Source: Orobanche coerulescens
Taxonomy: Eukaryota > Streptophyta > Magnoliopsida > Lamiales > Orobanchaceae
DNA length: 64,000 nt
Assembly: GCA_033398695.1 (NCBI GenBank)
Contig: CM065818.1
Span: forward strand, 38,092,001 to 38,156,000
Direction: 5' to 3'
Made by a program: the position numbers and the translations under genes
The notes under the pieces: model-generated
The model's database searches: none
Told to the model about the DNA's origin: nothing
What the model saw: the letters and a program-made list of their open reading frames with translations, nothing else
In this document: positions 1 to 57,688 of the stretch, piece after piece
Layout of the letters: each line of letters opens with the position of its first letter
Position numbering within the stretch: the stretch's first letter is position 1

Positions 1-419
1 TATATTTTTTTTCATTTCTTTTCAAATAAATAAACATATTAAAAATGTACATATGTCAAAATAAAGTAGTACCGTAAAACAAGAGTAAATAACCAATCTA
101 GGGTTTTATAACCAATCTAGAGTAAATAAACGGCCCAAGTTTTTATAAATGCAAAACTAGGGTCTTATAACCCATCTATCCATCATTCTATACATACATT
201 CCTCTGTATTTACACATTTTCTATAGCCGCCAGCACAAACAAAATGGAAGATCTTTTCCTTCTTAGTTCTTCCATCTCCTTCTTTCAATTATTCTGCTAT
301 TACAAATATATTTCTTCTTCATCGACCTGTTTTATAAGTTGCTCATAAACCTTCTTTCAATTCATTCAAAACACCACTGCTGCTGCTGCCATCAAATTGA
401 AGACACCAATTTCAAGTTT
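1..419. other. AT-rich stretch, no gene recognised
   Basis: No open frame with recognisable similarity is visible. The stretch contains two near copies of a short phrase around 'accaatctaggg' (near 91-120) and pyrimidine-rich DNA. It probably belongs to the first NRPC1 intron or to upstream intergenic DNA, but the sequence does not decide which. Confidence 0.4.
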
Positions 420-436
420 CAAATGGACAAACAGAT

Positions 437-604
437 GGACCAGTCGATGACACGAGGTCAACTAGTCGACCGACCAGTCGACTAGGTCGACCAGTCGAGT
501 ACCAGTCGCCCGAATTTTGGACATACAACAAGTCGCCCAACCCAGTCGACCATCCTATCGACTGCTCGACTAGTCGCGACTAGTCGAGCGACATGACAAC
601 CATG
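437..604. repeat. CTAGTCGAC-rich repeat, element end
   Basis: Dense runs of the motifs 'gtcgactag' and 'ctagtcgcgactagtcg' end at 'gacaaccatg'. The reverse complement of 540-604 reads like the left end of the element at 1888-2764, with a GTTGT terminus followed by CTCGACTAGTCGCGACTAG. This is therefore one end of the same family in opposite orientation. Its partner end is not clear. Confidence 0.5.
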
Positions 605-866
605 CTGCTGCCTTCCTTGGATGTGGTAGCCATTTCTCAGGCTCCCTCTCCGGAATCGAACCCTAATTCTTCGTCACCCCTCACCACCATAGTATGACTA
701 TCCTACCATCGAAAGTTGATAGGGCAGAAATTTGAACGATGCGTCGCTGGCACAAGGCTGTGCGATCCGTCGAGTTATCATGAATCATCACAGCAACGGG
801 CAAAGCCCGTATCGACCTTTTATCTAATAAATGCATCCCTTCCAGAAGTCGGGGTTTCCGTAGGTG
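603..866 (-). pseudogene. Chimeric 18S rRNA fragment
   Basis: On the minus strand this matches the 5' third of plant nuclear 18S rRNA, roughly rRNA positions 200-430. The recognisable path runs from the helix containing GGTCGACGCGGGCTTTGCCC-like sequence through the ATCAACTTTCGATGGTAGGATAG block to the GAACGGCTACCACATCCAAGG block. At about 847-866 the homology switches to the plus strand and reads GTTTCCGTAGGTGAACCT, the extreme 3' end of 18S rRNA. Both parts share GGTTT at the join, which looks like microhomology. It is far too short and too rearranged to be a functional rRNA gene. The sense of the rRNA match is from memory of the conserved gene and was not aligned by software. Confidence 0.85.
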
Positions 867-910
867 AACCTTATGGAGGCATGTTTTCTTTCAATCAATT
901 TTTCTTTATA

Positions 911-997
911 ATTAGTCGACTAGTCTCGACTAGTCTACCACTAGTCTATGACTTGCCCGGACCCCGTCGACTCGACTTACCAATGTAACAACCATGC
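911..997. repeat. Right end of CTAGTCGAC-family element
   Basis: This runs almost identically to 2671-2764: 'ttagtcgactagtctcgac', more TAGTC units, CCGTCGACTCGACTTACC, then a TAACAACCATG terminus. The two copies are clearly one repeat family. The corresponding left end of this copy was not located. Confidence 0.55.
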
Positions 998-1030
998 ACT
1001 ACTCCCTATGCTCCATATGAAGATGAAACA

Positions 1031-1282
1031 ATGATGTTGGATTTGGATTGTGATCATATTATTGCTGATATGTTTCAAAACTTCCTTAGAGTTATTAGGG
1101 ATCATGGAGAAGTCGTGTTCGAGTATATAAAATCAATTATGATTGATGTTCTCGAAGAAAATGAAAAAGATAGACTGCAAAATCTACATAGTCCACTCTT
1201 GTCGGTTTTGAAAGGGAGTTATAATCCAACATCTAGTATGCTAGCCAAAATATTTATCCAGAGTTATGGAGATGTTCTTTAA
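1031..1282 (+). pseudogene. PDS5-like cohesin cofactor fragment
   Basis: The 83-residue frame reads DMFQNFLRVIRDHGEVVF, then an IMIDVLEENE segment, then SPLLSVLK and MLAK with hydrophobic spacing. I read this as the part of plant PDS5 (sister-chromatid cohesion protein) with DMFQxFLxxIR, MxxIMxxVLEESE, LLSPLLASVK and ARKLGE. Family PDS5 proteins exceed 800 residues; here only one HEAT-repeat stretch is present. The frame stops at 1282 and no flanking PDS5 exons are visible, so it is a degraded fragment, perhaps captured by the flanking Mutator-like repeats. The similarity is recalled, not computed; a chance resemblance is possible. Confidence 0.4.
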
Positions 1283-1795
1283 CCATATTTAAGTGGGGGG
1301 CCCTTTGATTATTGATGAATTTGTGGCTGAATCTCCAACTTACATAGCTGAAATTGAAGATATCATTGTTGACTATTCTCAAGAAGTTTTGGTTGATTCA
1401 GATTGTTCGAAGGCCTCGAAGTTTCCGATTGATGTTTCTATTGTAATGTTGAAAGAGGACGTGATGGATTCAAGTTTGGAGGATGATCTCATCAAGACAC
1501 TGTGGTTCATAAGAATAATAGTGAGATTATTCATGTTATGCAGTTAGACGTACATTTGTTGGAGATTGATCCGATTCTTCAGACTGACTCAAATTATACA
1601 AATGTTGATTTTGTCATACCTTCTCATACACAAATCGGTTTGAAAATCGATTATGATCAATTTGGTTTTGAGTCAAACTATGTGGAGCTCGATGTCATAC
1701 CCTATGACTTGAATATTTGGCCTAAAGTAGCATATGTTGGATCTCGTGGACCCACATATTTGAAGAATAAACCTGAGTACACTTTGTAAGACGAA
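1283..1795 (+). other. Two overlapping unrecognised reading frames
   Basis: Two frames, 1293-1547 and 1502-1789, follow the PDS5-like frame without long non-coding gaps. They are rich in acidic and aliphatic residues (DEFVAESPTYIAEIED; VELDVIPYDLNIWP). Codon-like composition continues across the overlap, suggesting a single former coding region with a frameshift near 1510-1540. I do not recognise the protein. It ends shortly before a Mutator-like insertion at 1888 and may continue as the GRPN-containing frame at 2765-2989. Confidence 0.3.
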
Positions 1796-1887
1796 GAAGA
1801 AGTCTATGGCATGTCCAGTGCAAGATTCTCATGTTGTTGATTACATTTTGTGCTATCTGGCTTACTGGAAAGGTCGTCCCAATCACT

Positions 1888-2319
1888 GTTGTTACGGCGC
1901 TCGACTAGTCGCGACTAGTCGGCGACTAGTCGACCAGGCGATGGAGGATGGTCGCCGCGCCACTCCGACTCGCCGTGTGTAAAAATGTGGCCCGACTTGG
2001 GTCGACTGGGTCGCCTGGTTGACGACTTGGGTCGACTGGGCGACGACTCGGGTCCGACTTGGACCCGCAGTTTTTTTTTTTTTTTTTTTAATCGCAGGCA
2101 GAATACTGAAAAAGAAAAAAACGTTTTCTTCTTCTTCTTCTTCTTCTTCCTAATTTGCCGCGCCGATTCTTCTTCCTATTTCTATTGATATTATATATAT
2201 ATATATTATATATACACGCGCACACTAATATACTGACACACTAATATACTATACTATATATATATATATATAGCAGTATCTAATATATATTGGATATACT
2301 GGATATACTAATATACTGG

Positions 2320-2354
<35 letters not shown>

Positions 2355-2629
2355 CATACATACATACAGCCAGTATATATATATTACTTTATATATAATC
2401 AGTATATATATATATAATTATATATTAATATATAGTACATACAGTAGTATACATATTACATATAAATATATATAGTACATACAGTAGTATATATATTAAT
2501 TTATTTTGCACTCTATTGGATTCTACTTTTCTTTTGTTGAAACTTGCAACTTAAAATTGGATGATTATTGTTATTCTATTTTCCAATGTGGTATTTGTCA
2601 ATTGTCATTACATATTTACATAACAATTT

Positions 2630-2669
<40 letters not shown>

Positions 2670-2764
2670 ATTAGTCGACTAGTCTCGACTAGTCTACGAC
2701 TAGTCTACGACTCGCCATGCCGGACCTCCGTCGACTCGACTCGACTTACCGCCGTAACAACCAT
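1888..2764. mobile_element. Mutator-like non-autonomous element, CTAGTCGAC family
   Basis: The left end GTTGTTACGGCGCTCGACTAG is matched in inverted orientation by the right end CGACTTACCGCCGTAACAAC (2742-2761), sharing GTTGTTACGGCG as terminal inverted repeat. The interior holds CGACTAG motifs, a (TTC)n tract and long (TA)n microsatellite (2195-2490). TCCCAAT occurs beside both ends, consistent with a degenerate target duplication. No transposase is encoded. Assignment to the Mutator superfamily rests on the TIR style and on related copies elsewhere in the window. Confidence 0.6.
2195..2490. repeat. (TA)n and TACA microsatellite
   Basis: Almost uninterrupted TA dinucleotides interspersed with TACA units. 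Translated frames through it are isoleucine/tyrosine-rich artefacts. Confidence 0.8.
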
Positions 2765-2889
2765 GGTCCCAATGTTTATTTTCTTGATGATAGGATTCAA
2801 AGCTATATGGTTGAATGGAATGGTCGTCCCAATGTTTATTGGCTTGATGATGGGATTCAAAGCTATATGGTTGAATGGAATGGTCGTCC
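2764..2889 (+). repeat. Two tandem 60-bp units
   Basis: TCCCAATGTTTATT recurs exactly 60 bp apart (2767 and 2827), and the following sequence through GGTTGAATGGAATGGTCG is repeated with few changes. The period is a multiple of three, so the frame reading WNGRPN..W.DDGIQSYMVE is kept open to 2989. The phrase GGTCGTCCCAAT also occurs at 1871-1883 just left of the inserted element, so the repeated unit probably belongs to the pre-insertion sequence. Confidence 0.75.
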
Positions 2890-2989
2890 TAACTCGAAGA
2901 TCATGAAGATTTTCATCAAACTTTCGGAGTTTGATTTATCATCTTTTTTGCTCTCGCAGGAGTTCGTGCTTTCAGGCCGGGGAGAATGA

Positions 2990-3789
2990 TAATCAGGAAA
3001 GGAGATTTATATATCTATCTTTACTATTAAAGAGAGTCGGGCACATGTCATTTTGTAATTTTTTTGATTTTTTTTTAAATATAGCTTATATATAGGGATG
3101 TATTCTTAAATTTCTAGAAATTTTTTTTTAGATGTCTGTTGTGGGAGTTTTATTCCACAACTTACACTCATCTACTAAAAAAAAATTATTCCTTTATTTT
3201 TTAGTTTAAAATTCTAAATGTTTAGAATTTTTTTATATCAAGTTTATTTTTAATGAAAAAAATATAAAATTAATTCTTATTTCACGATCTTCAATTAGAC
3301 ATCCATATTGAATATATTAAATTTGATTATTTACATTAATGGCCGATTGCACAAAAATTTATATTAAAAAAACATGAATATTAATTTTCAGTAAAATTAA
3401 TTGATGCAAAATAAAAATAAATTAATTCATGTTTATACAATTAGATTTAAGACTCATATGGCTTATATAAAAAATAAATTCTGATATTTATTTAATTATA
3501 ACTAAAAATAATAAAACATACACTGCACACACACATATAGTAGGACTTAATCACATACTATTTTCGTCCCCAAAATTTGTTCCTACCTTTTTTCGGTATG
3601 TTCAGAAAATTTATTCATGTAATGGACACTAATTGACACTAACATTGCGTTAATGTGATACTCTTTCTTCAATTATATTACACTCCATAAGTTTTTTATT
3701 AACACTACGCTAATGTGATGCTCATGTCGAAGATCCTCAAGAACAAATTTGGAGATTGAGAAATTATTTTCTAATAAGAGAATGTTTTT
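2990..3789. other. AT-rich non-coding DNA
   Basis: Long A/T runs, no supported gene. The phrase TCTATCTTTACTATTAAAG at 3014 resembles a plant Helitron 5' terminus, but no matching 3' hairpin plus CTRR end was found. Confidence 0.3.
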
Positions 3790-4060
3790 TCTGGTGCATC
3801 ACACAAGAGCATCTAGTTAAGATAATATTAAGTATTTTGGTTTTTTTCTATTATAATTTATTTAGTATTTTAATACTTAGTAGTTTATATTTTAGTAGGA
3901 TTCCATTTCCTAGTTTATATAGGAGACTCAGCCTATAAATAAAGGCTTAAGAGCTGCATTTTATTATTATTGACATTATTTATTATTGATATTGAATTTT
4001 CTCACAATTCCTGTTCTTGTTACTTCAACTTTTCTCTTAATTGCGTCCCATTCGCTATCA
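3790..4060 (+). mobile_element. LTR-like fragment with TATA box
   Basis: A T-rich segment leads to CCTATAAATAAAGGC (near 3930-3945), then a TTATTATTATTGACATTATT stretch and a pyrimidine-rich tail. This is the layout of a promoter region in many plant LTRs. TG/CA ends and target duplication are not evident, so this is a partial or diverged solo LTR at best. Confidence 0.3.
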
Positions 4061-5031
4061 GTTATGCTACAACTGTGTTCTGTTCTTTTCTTTAATACTC
4101 TCATGTATCTGAAGAGTAGATTAGGTTTGGTTGTTGCTATGATGCTCTAACCTTGCCCCTAGATGTAAATAAAACAAATTTTCTGGCCAACCAGTTGAAA
4201 CTTTGTCGTTGATGTTAAGAGGAGTGCCTTTTTGAATGAAATGATGAAGCTCATATTGATAGCTCATATTGATTTTACTCGGGTGAATTTATGAAACATA
4301 AAAAGAGTAATGAAGCTATTTTTGAAGTTAAAAACTGCTAAAAGCTATTTTTGAATTTAAAAACTGGAAGACGGGTTCCAAGTCGAACATGCAACGGTAA
4401 GTTGGGTATATTGGCGGATGCATATCAATCTTGATTTTTTTTTTAACTTTTCTATAAGTGATGAAAAATGATCAAGCCTACTGCTTTGCTGATGTGAAGG
4501 GGCATTTCAGGGGATGCATGATAAAGCATGGGTTTGAGGGTGGAGTTTGGCACTATCATGATCGGTCATAGTTGCATTTGTTTCAATAAAATATGAAGAT
4601 GTAACGTTTAAAAGTTGGTTTCTTTGCTACACCGATATTTGTTTCAGGGCCTATATTAAAGGTGAAAGTAGAATATTGTTATTGAATTACTACCTCTAAA
4701 AGGCATGGTAATATCTTCTCCTGTCATAAACGCATGTGTCAATTCTTTATCAATAACATAGTTGAAATTAATCTTTTGCTTAGTTGTCTGTTTAAACTTA
4801 CGAAAAGAACAAATTTACGGCTATTTTTTGGTCTTGTTATGTGCATGTTTCAAGGAAATATACTGAATTCATGGTTTTACCTTGGGAGAATAGAATTGTG
4901 AGTAAAAGGGGGTGGAAAATATTTCGAACATGGCTTATATAACATTTTCTAGAGGTTTTAGCTGGTTCAATGTTTTTTAATGCTATATTATAATATGCAT
5001 CTCACATTCTTTCTTTTTTATGCTTTTCCAG
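4061..5031. other. Non-coding, upstream of first visible NRPC1 exon
   Basis: I searched this stretch for the N-terminal NRPC1 exon, which should end in codons for a DxxMG-type motif just before GPANK. No such coding block was seen. A polypyrimidine tract and 'ttttccag' acceptor end the stretch. It is intron sequence of NRPC1. Confidence 0.5.
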
Positions 5032-52547
<47,516 letters not shown>

Positions 52548-53329
52548 AATTTTCAGAGAGGGAACATCTTTGATTGAAGAATCATTTGGTTCGTGCTGTT
52601 GGAGGACAAATAGATGAAGTTTAGTTGCATACTGTGTACCTGAAATCTGTGCGCGGTTATTTCCTTTTGGCAATTTGAAACCAAGTCCCATGTTTAATTA
52701 GCAAGAAATTGATTTGTTGTGGTAGAACAAAAGGTGTTTAATACTTGATATTTTCCATTCAAAATAGCGGGTTTACTTGAATTTGTATCGTGTCGTGTAA
52801 TTTAATTAACGTCCAAGTGAGGTAATTGGAAGTAGATTGACATGGACTTAGTATAGGTTACCAACTATCGTGGCCCAGTTGAAGGACCTAGTAAATATAG
52901 GGACATTTTAGCAAATAACTTATTAATTTAATCCTTAATAATTAGAAGTGCCAGCACAACACGCATTTTTCCCCCGCATTTCTCGCCCTCACATTTCATC
53001 TCTTCAGCAAAAGAAATTGATGAAGATGTAAAACCAAATTAAATCAAATATGCCCAGTATATCATGTAAGATTACTTAGATCATGTTCCTATTTTTTACG
53101 GTAGGGAATCTGTTTCCGTCAAGACCCAACATAGTGCAGAGATAAATACAAAGCAGCACATGATTTGGAAAAGCTTAAAACCATACTTGAGCCCATGGCT
53201 TAATTCACATGAGACTTACCTAAGGGGACTTTGGCTACTACTCTTGATGAATGCTGCTTTAACAGGAGAGAGGTTGACTGTGCACAGCTCCCTGTTAGAG
53301 ATAAACCATGCGCAAAAGTCAATAGGATA
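52548..53329. other. NRPC1 3' UTR and downstream DNA
   Basis: No coding feature. The first 200-300 bp presumably hold the 3' UTR; no decisive polyadenylation signal can be assigned. Confidence 0.4.
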
Positions 53330-53985
53330 AAATATACAATAAAAATAAAAAATGCAATGCTCTAGGTCAACGCTAACCGAGACAACCCAACCCTGAGGCT
53401 CTCTACTACAGAACCGCTCCTTAGAAAAGAATCCACAACTTTGATCTGGCGTCTCCAAGAGCACCAATCAACAGTCATAGTATCGGATAAGTTTAAGGCC
53501 TTCAAATTTAATTTCAGCTGTTCCTCCCATGTCCACCTCGGCCTGCCTCTCCTCCTCCCCCTACAACCAATAAACTCTTGACCCTCCTCACCGTAGCCGA
53601 GGCCTGCCTCCTGCGGACGTGGCCAAACCATCTCAATCTCCCTTCCCTAATTTTCGCTGAAATAGGCGCCACTTCTAGAGTGTTCCTGAAAACCCCGTTC
53701 GGGATTCTATTCAACATTGTGCGACCACAAGATCAACGTAACATTCTCATTTCAGTCGCTTCTAACTTGCTCTCAAGCGACTTCTTCATCGCCCAGCATT
53801 CAGAGCCATACAACATTGCAGGTCTGATTGCCGCTCTATAGAATTTACCCTTCAACTTTAGAGGGACTTTCTTGTCGCACAGGACCCCTGTCGCTGCTCT
53901 CCACCTTAGCCACCCCGTCTTGATACGATGAATGACATCATCTCCACACTCACCTTCCTTCTGAATGATCGAACCCAAATACTTG
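53330..53985 (-). mobile_element. RTE LINE fragment, second family
   Basis: Minus-strand frames in order: [54 protein letters not shown] (RT C-terminal region), then EGRLRWFGHVRRRQASATVR R and GRRRGRPRWTWEEQLK. These are the end of an RTE-type polyprotein, split by frameshifts. It differs in its last residues and lacks the (TTG)n tail of the other copies. Confidence 0.85.
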
Positions 53986-54330
53986 AATTTATTATTATTT
54001 GTAGTTTATATAGTTTTAGGACTTAATTAATTGTTATTGGGTCGGGTTTTTAAGGCTTATACACCTATGACCCTACTTTATTTATTATAAATAGGAGTCT
54101 CGTGAACATCGAAGAGGAGTTGAATATTAAATAAGAAAATATTGGGTTTATCTTTTTTTTTTTTCGTGTTTTATTTGTGTTCTTTCGGTATCATCTTGAA
54201 TCAACGGAACAATCACATTACTCACGTTTTGCGTATAATATTTTGGGTATTTTTAGGATCAACGGACACTTATGCTTCAATCGCTTCTAGCTACATTAGA
54301 AGCTCTTATCTAGAGAACACACACTGAAAA
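53986..54330. mobile_element. LTR-like fragment
   Basis: TATTTATTATAAATAGGAGTC resembles an LTR TATA region, followed by T-rich DNA. No ends or target duplication found; a host promoter-like origin cannot be excluded. Confidence 0.3.
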
Positions 54331-54331
54331 T

Positions 54332-55640
54332 CTTTTTTCTTTTTTTTTTTGGGAAAAGTCAATTGCATTAATATAAAAAGAGTGGCCAAAAAGGCTGACC
54401 AATACCCGGCAACCATATAGAATGGTGCACCAAACAACATAACAAAGAGCAAGATCTAGGAATACAAAGCCAACATACAAAGAGCTACATAAGCTACAAA
54501 GCCTAGAAAAGCTACAAAAAAAAAAAAAAGAAAAACTACCAAGCTATCCTCCAAATACGACGAACAGCCACAGTAGATAGAGAACGAGCGGGCCATCTCT
54601 GAGAGATAATATCACGAACAAGACCTATCCCCTGGAAAGTAACCGAATGAGGATCTCGATGCCTCTTACCAAATCTCCTTTCATTCCCCTCCTGCCAAAT
54701 CAAATAGACCAACGCAGCTAGGAGAATACGGTAAGCCACGTTGACCACGTGCTTACCTCTCCACCTCCTAGCTGCCCATAGCACCCCCGAGCTCCACACA
54801 GAGTGAGGCCAACTAAAGCGGACGGCCCTCCTAGCAATAGAAATACACCGACTAGAATAAGGGCACTGAAAGAATAGATGAGAATGAGTCTCTATCGCCA
54901 TACCACAAAGGACACAAATCCCATCAACATGCTGAAGCCAAGGCTTATCCATAGTCAATAAGTGCTCCTGAATAGCCAACCAGAGGATGAAAGAGTGCCT
55001 CGGAATCTTCCCCGGTCCGTGCAAGAGCGGGGCCCAAGGAATAGGGGGCGAATAACCTCTGAGGAACCGAAGAGCAGAAGAGGATGAATATATACCAGAA
55101 CTAAGCGGTCTCCATGAAATGCGATCTTGATCCCCATTAATATGCGGCAGAGCAGAAGTAATCAGCAAAAGCGCAGGTCTATCAACCACCGGCCACTCCC
55201 AATAACCCTCAACAATAACCGAATCAAGCCTAGCACCCACATCGATGCCGGTCCACAGAGGAGCTCTAGGAACAGAATGCCTAATCACACCCATGGAATG
55301 CCAGGGGTCCGACCACAAGAAGAAGGATGAGCCATCTCCAATAGACGGGAACCAAAAACGAAAACCCAAACTGGAAAACGGGCGACACACGCCCTACCGA
55401 ACCACCGCAGTGGACACCGAGCCGACGAGCCTTATGACCGAACCACCACACCACAAGCCGAAGGGCCGGAATGAGACGGGAGCCGTTGACCTAGATCCGC
55501 CGCAAACCTCAATTCGAAAGAAGTCGGAGCACCGAAAACAATCGAAGGAGGATAGAACCGAAGCCCAGGACCGACGCACACACACGCGCTTTTTTCTTGT
55601 TGATGAAAAATGCGCAAACCTGATCAACACAATTCTGATG
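54332..55640 (-). mobile_element. Internally deleted L1 LINE with poly(A)
   Basis: The minus-strand 284-residue frame (55390-54536) contains FILWLAIQEHLLTMDKPW, CVLCGMAIETHSHLFFQCPY S (zf-RVT zinc motif C..C....H.F..C) and the typical basic C-terminus of plant L1 ORF2. It starts in the middle of ORF2. Upstream (55640-55394) is arginine/serine-rich leader DNA, not RT, so the central part of the element is missing. A 200-bp 3' UTR and an A-rich tail (T run at 54332-54350 on the plus strand) follow. Confidence 0.85.
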
Positions 55641-55774
55641 CGGTAAATTCGTTAAATTTGTCCTATAATGTGGTTGTACGATATGTTATGCATGGTGGCG
55701 GTGATATAATTGATTAAAATAATTAAATCATCAATATACTTGCTAGAGAAAAATATATTGGTTTCCAAAAATTT
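55641..55774. other. Short non-coding spacer
   Basis: No feature recognised. Confidence 0.3.
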
Positions 55775-56215
55775 ATCGGCGTCGACGGTCCTATTGTAAA
55801 AAAATTAAAAAAAAAAAGTCGGTCGTTGGAGGTCCGCTGGAAAGCAGACTGTTGGCCTAACGTAAAAAAAAAATAAAAAAAAAGGTCAGTCTTCGGAGGT
55901 TCGCTGGAAAGTAGATTGACGGCCTAGTTTAAACAAAAGTCGTCGTCGAAGGTTCGTCGACTGCCGGTGGTGGCCCGTCAAAAAGCAGGTTTGCGGCCTG
56001 GCGTTAAAAAAATAACCATTCGCCGGATATCTGCCGGCCGGCGACATGACTTAAAAAATAAAAAAAAAAAATAAAAAAACATGCCGGTCAACGGAGGTCT
56101 GCTGGAAAGCAGGCCGCCGACCTAACAAAAAAAAGCCGGCCGTCGGAGGTCTCTGGCGATCGGCACCATGCAGGAAAAACTTACAGACTGGAGGTCCGTC
56201 GGAGATCTCCGTAAA
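55775..56215. repeat. Degenerate GC/A-tract minisatellite
   Basis: About six diverged units, each with a GC-rich half (GGAGGTCCGCTGGAAAGCAG, CCGGTCGTCGG, GGCCTAAC-like) and an A-rich half (runs of A with a single T). Unit length about 65-75 bp. No coding frame runs through it. Confidence 0.7.
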
Positions 56216-56433
56216 AGATTTTTTTTTTTTTTTTTGGAAAATTAATTGTCCTTTTAATTTAATTTAATATTTTAGGAGTATTTTTTAAAATTTATCGTTG
56301 TTGAATATTTAATAATATCCTTAAGCACATTCAAATTGATATTGCCGTATTATTAAATTCAACACAAACGAAAGAAGGGAAGAAGATAGGAGCGATAGAG
56401 TGGTCTTTCGAGGTGCATACTACCAAAAAACAT

Positions 56434-57164
56434 TGTTGTCCTTTATATTATAGATAAAAAGCCAACGATGAACCTGACGGAACAAGCAAAATTGCCACCT
56501 GTAGTTGAAGGAAAGGAATAATGGAGATCCGGATTCCCAATGGATCGTGTAATCACTTTCCGAAATGATATTTCTACCCTATGCCCGGGTTACAAGAAAT
56601 CCAGTCTGGGATAATCCATGGGGACACTTGCGAATCTAGGCAGAGAAACGTAAGCCAAATTGCTAGAGAAATTCTGAGTTCGTCAGAAAAAGAGAGAGCT
56701 AAGAAAGGTGTATATGAGACTCAAAGAGAAGAGCCTTATTTATACATGTCGAATTAGGGTTACATTAGGGTGAGATTAGGGTTACATTAGGCGGCGCTGT
56801 CATTAGGATTTAATTAGTGATCCGGAATTAGGGCATGGCTGATGGTTTCCAAAATTGACAAAATTAGTCAATTTTGCCATAGTCTCCTCTAAAATTCGGA
56901 ATTTTCACTAAGTTACCAACCCAAATTTCCGAAGACCTTTTGGGGGGCTGCCCCAAACTCCGCGGGGGCTCTGCCCTTAGACCCCTCTAGGGGCGCTGCC
57001 CCCGGACTCCCGACATTTTGTCGTACTGGCTTATAATTCGATTTTATACATGCGTGCACTCCGCACACACCTGAACATATATTAGAATACAAATTATAAA
57101 ACCCCTTAGCTAACATATTAGTTCCAATTACACAAAATGCCTGGTGACACTAAAATCACCAACA
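56434..57164 (-). mobile_element. 3' LTR of copia element
   Basis: The plus strand starts TGTTGTCC and ends AATCACCAACA, giving TGTTG...CAACA ends. The minus strand has a TATA box CATGTATAAATAAGGC near 56755-56740. It lies directly beside a purine tract. Confidence 0.75.
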
Positions 57165-57178
57165 ATCGTCCCCCATTT
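57165..57178 (-). other. Polypurine tract of copia element
   Basis: The minus strand reads AAATGGGGGACGAT, immediately before the LTR start TGTTGG. Such tracts prime plus-strand DNA synthesis. Confidence 0.8.
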
Positions 57179-57688
57179 TAGTGTAACCCATGAACCAACA
57201 TAACATTAATCCAACCAAACTAAACCAGTACATAAATGAAAATATCGAAACAATTGAATTTCCATCTTAGTATCATACACTTTCAAATACTCGAGAATCA
57301 GGGTGTTATAAGAATTGAACCCTTCAACCCATTTGAATACTTGATGATAAAATACATACTAGTTTATTGAATTTCTCTAACAAAATACAACTTGACACTA
57401 TTATTCAGCCGTGTGTCCTAATTTTCTCATTACTGTATCAAGGCCAAGTCCCCAACCTCTTGAAATGCGGCTACACTTCACAATCACGTAGGTAATTCCT
57501 TTACTGCATGTATCTGCACATACATTTTTTCAAAGGAATTATTAAGAAGTTAAACTTCAACTTGGTCAACTGCAGAACCGAACACATACCTGGGATGAAT
57601 ACTTTGTGTGTTCCAATCTATAAGTGTGAGCTTTCCTCATTGAATTAAACTCCTACTGTCAAATTATAAGGGAATTGGGTGTCTCACC

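Noticed and set aside
603..866. Functional rRNA gene
   Set aside because: Only two short pieces in opposite orientation remain.
2290..2475. Open frame rich in isoleucine and tyrosine
   Set aside because: It is translation of a (TA)n microsatellite.
54955..55646. Plus-strand frames opposite the L1 element
   Set aside because: They are antisense to the minus-strand L1 ORF and its leader.
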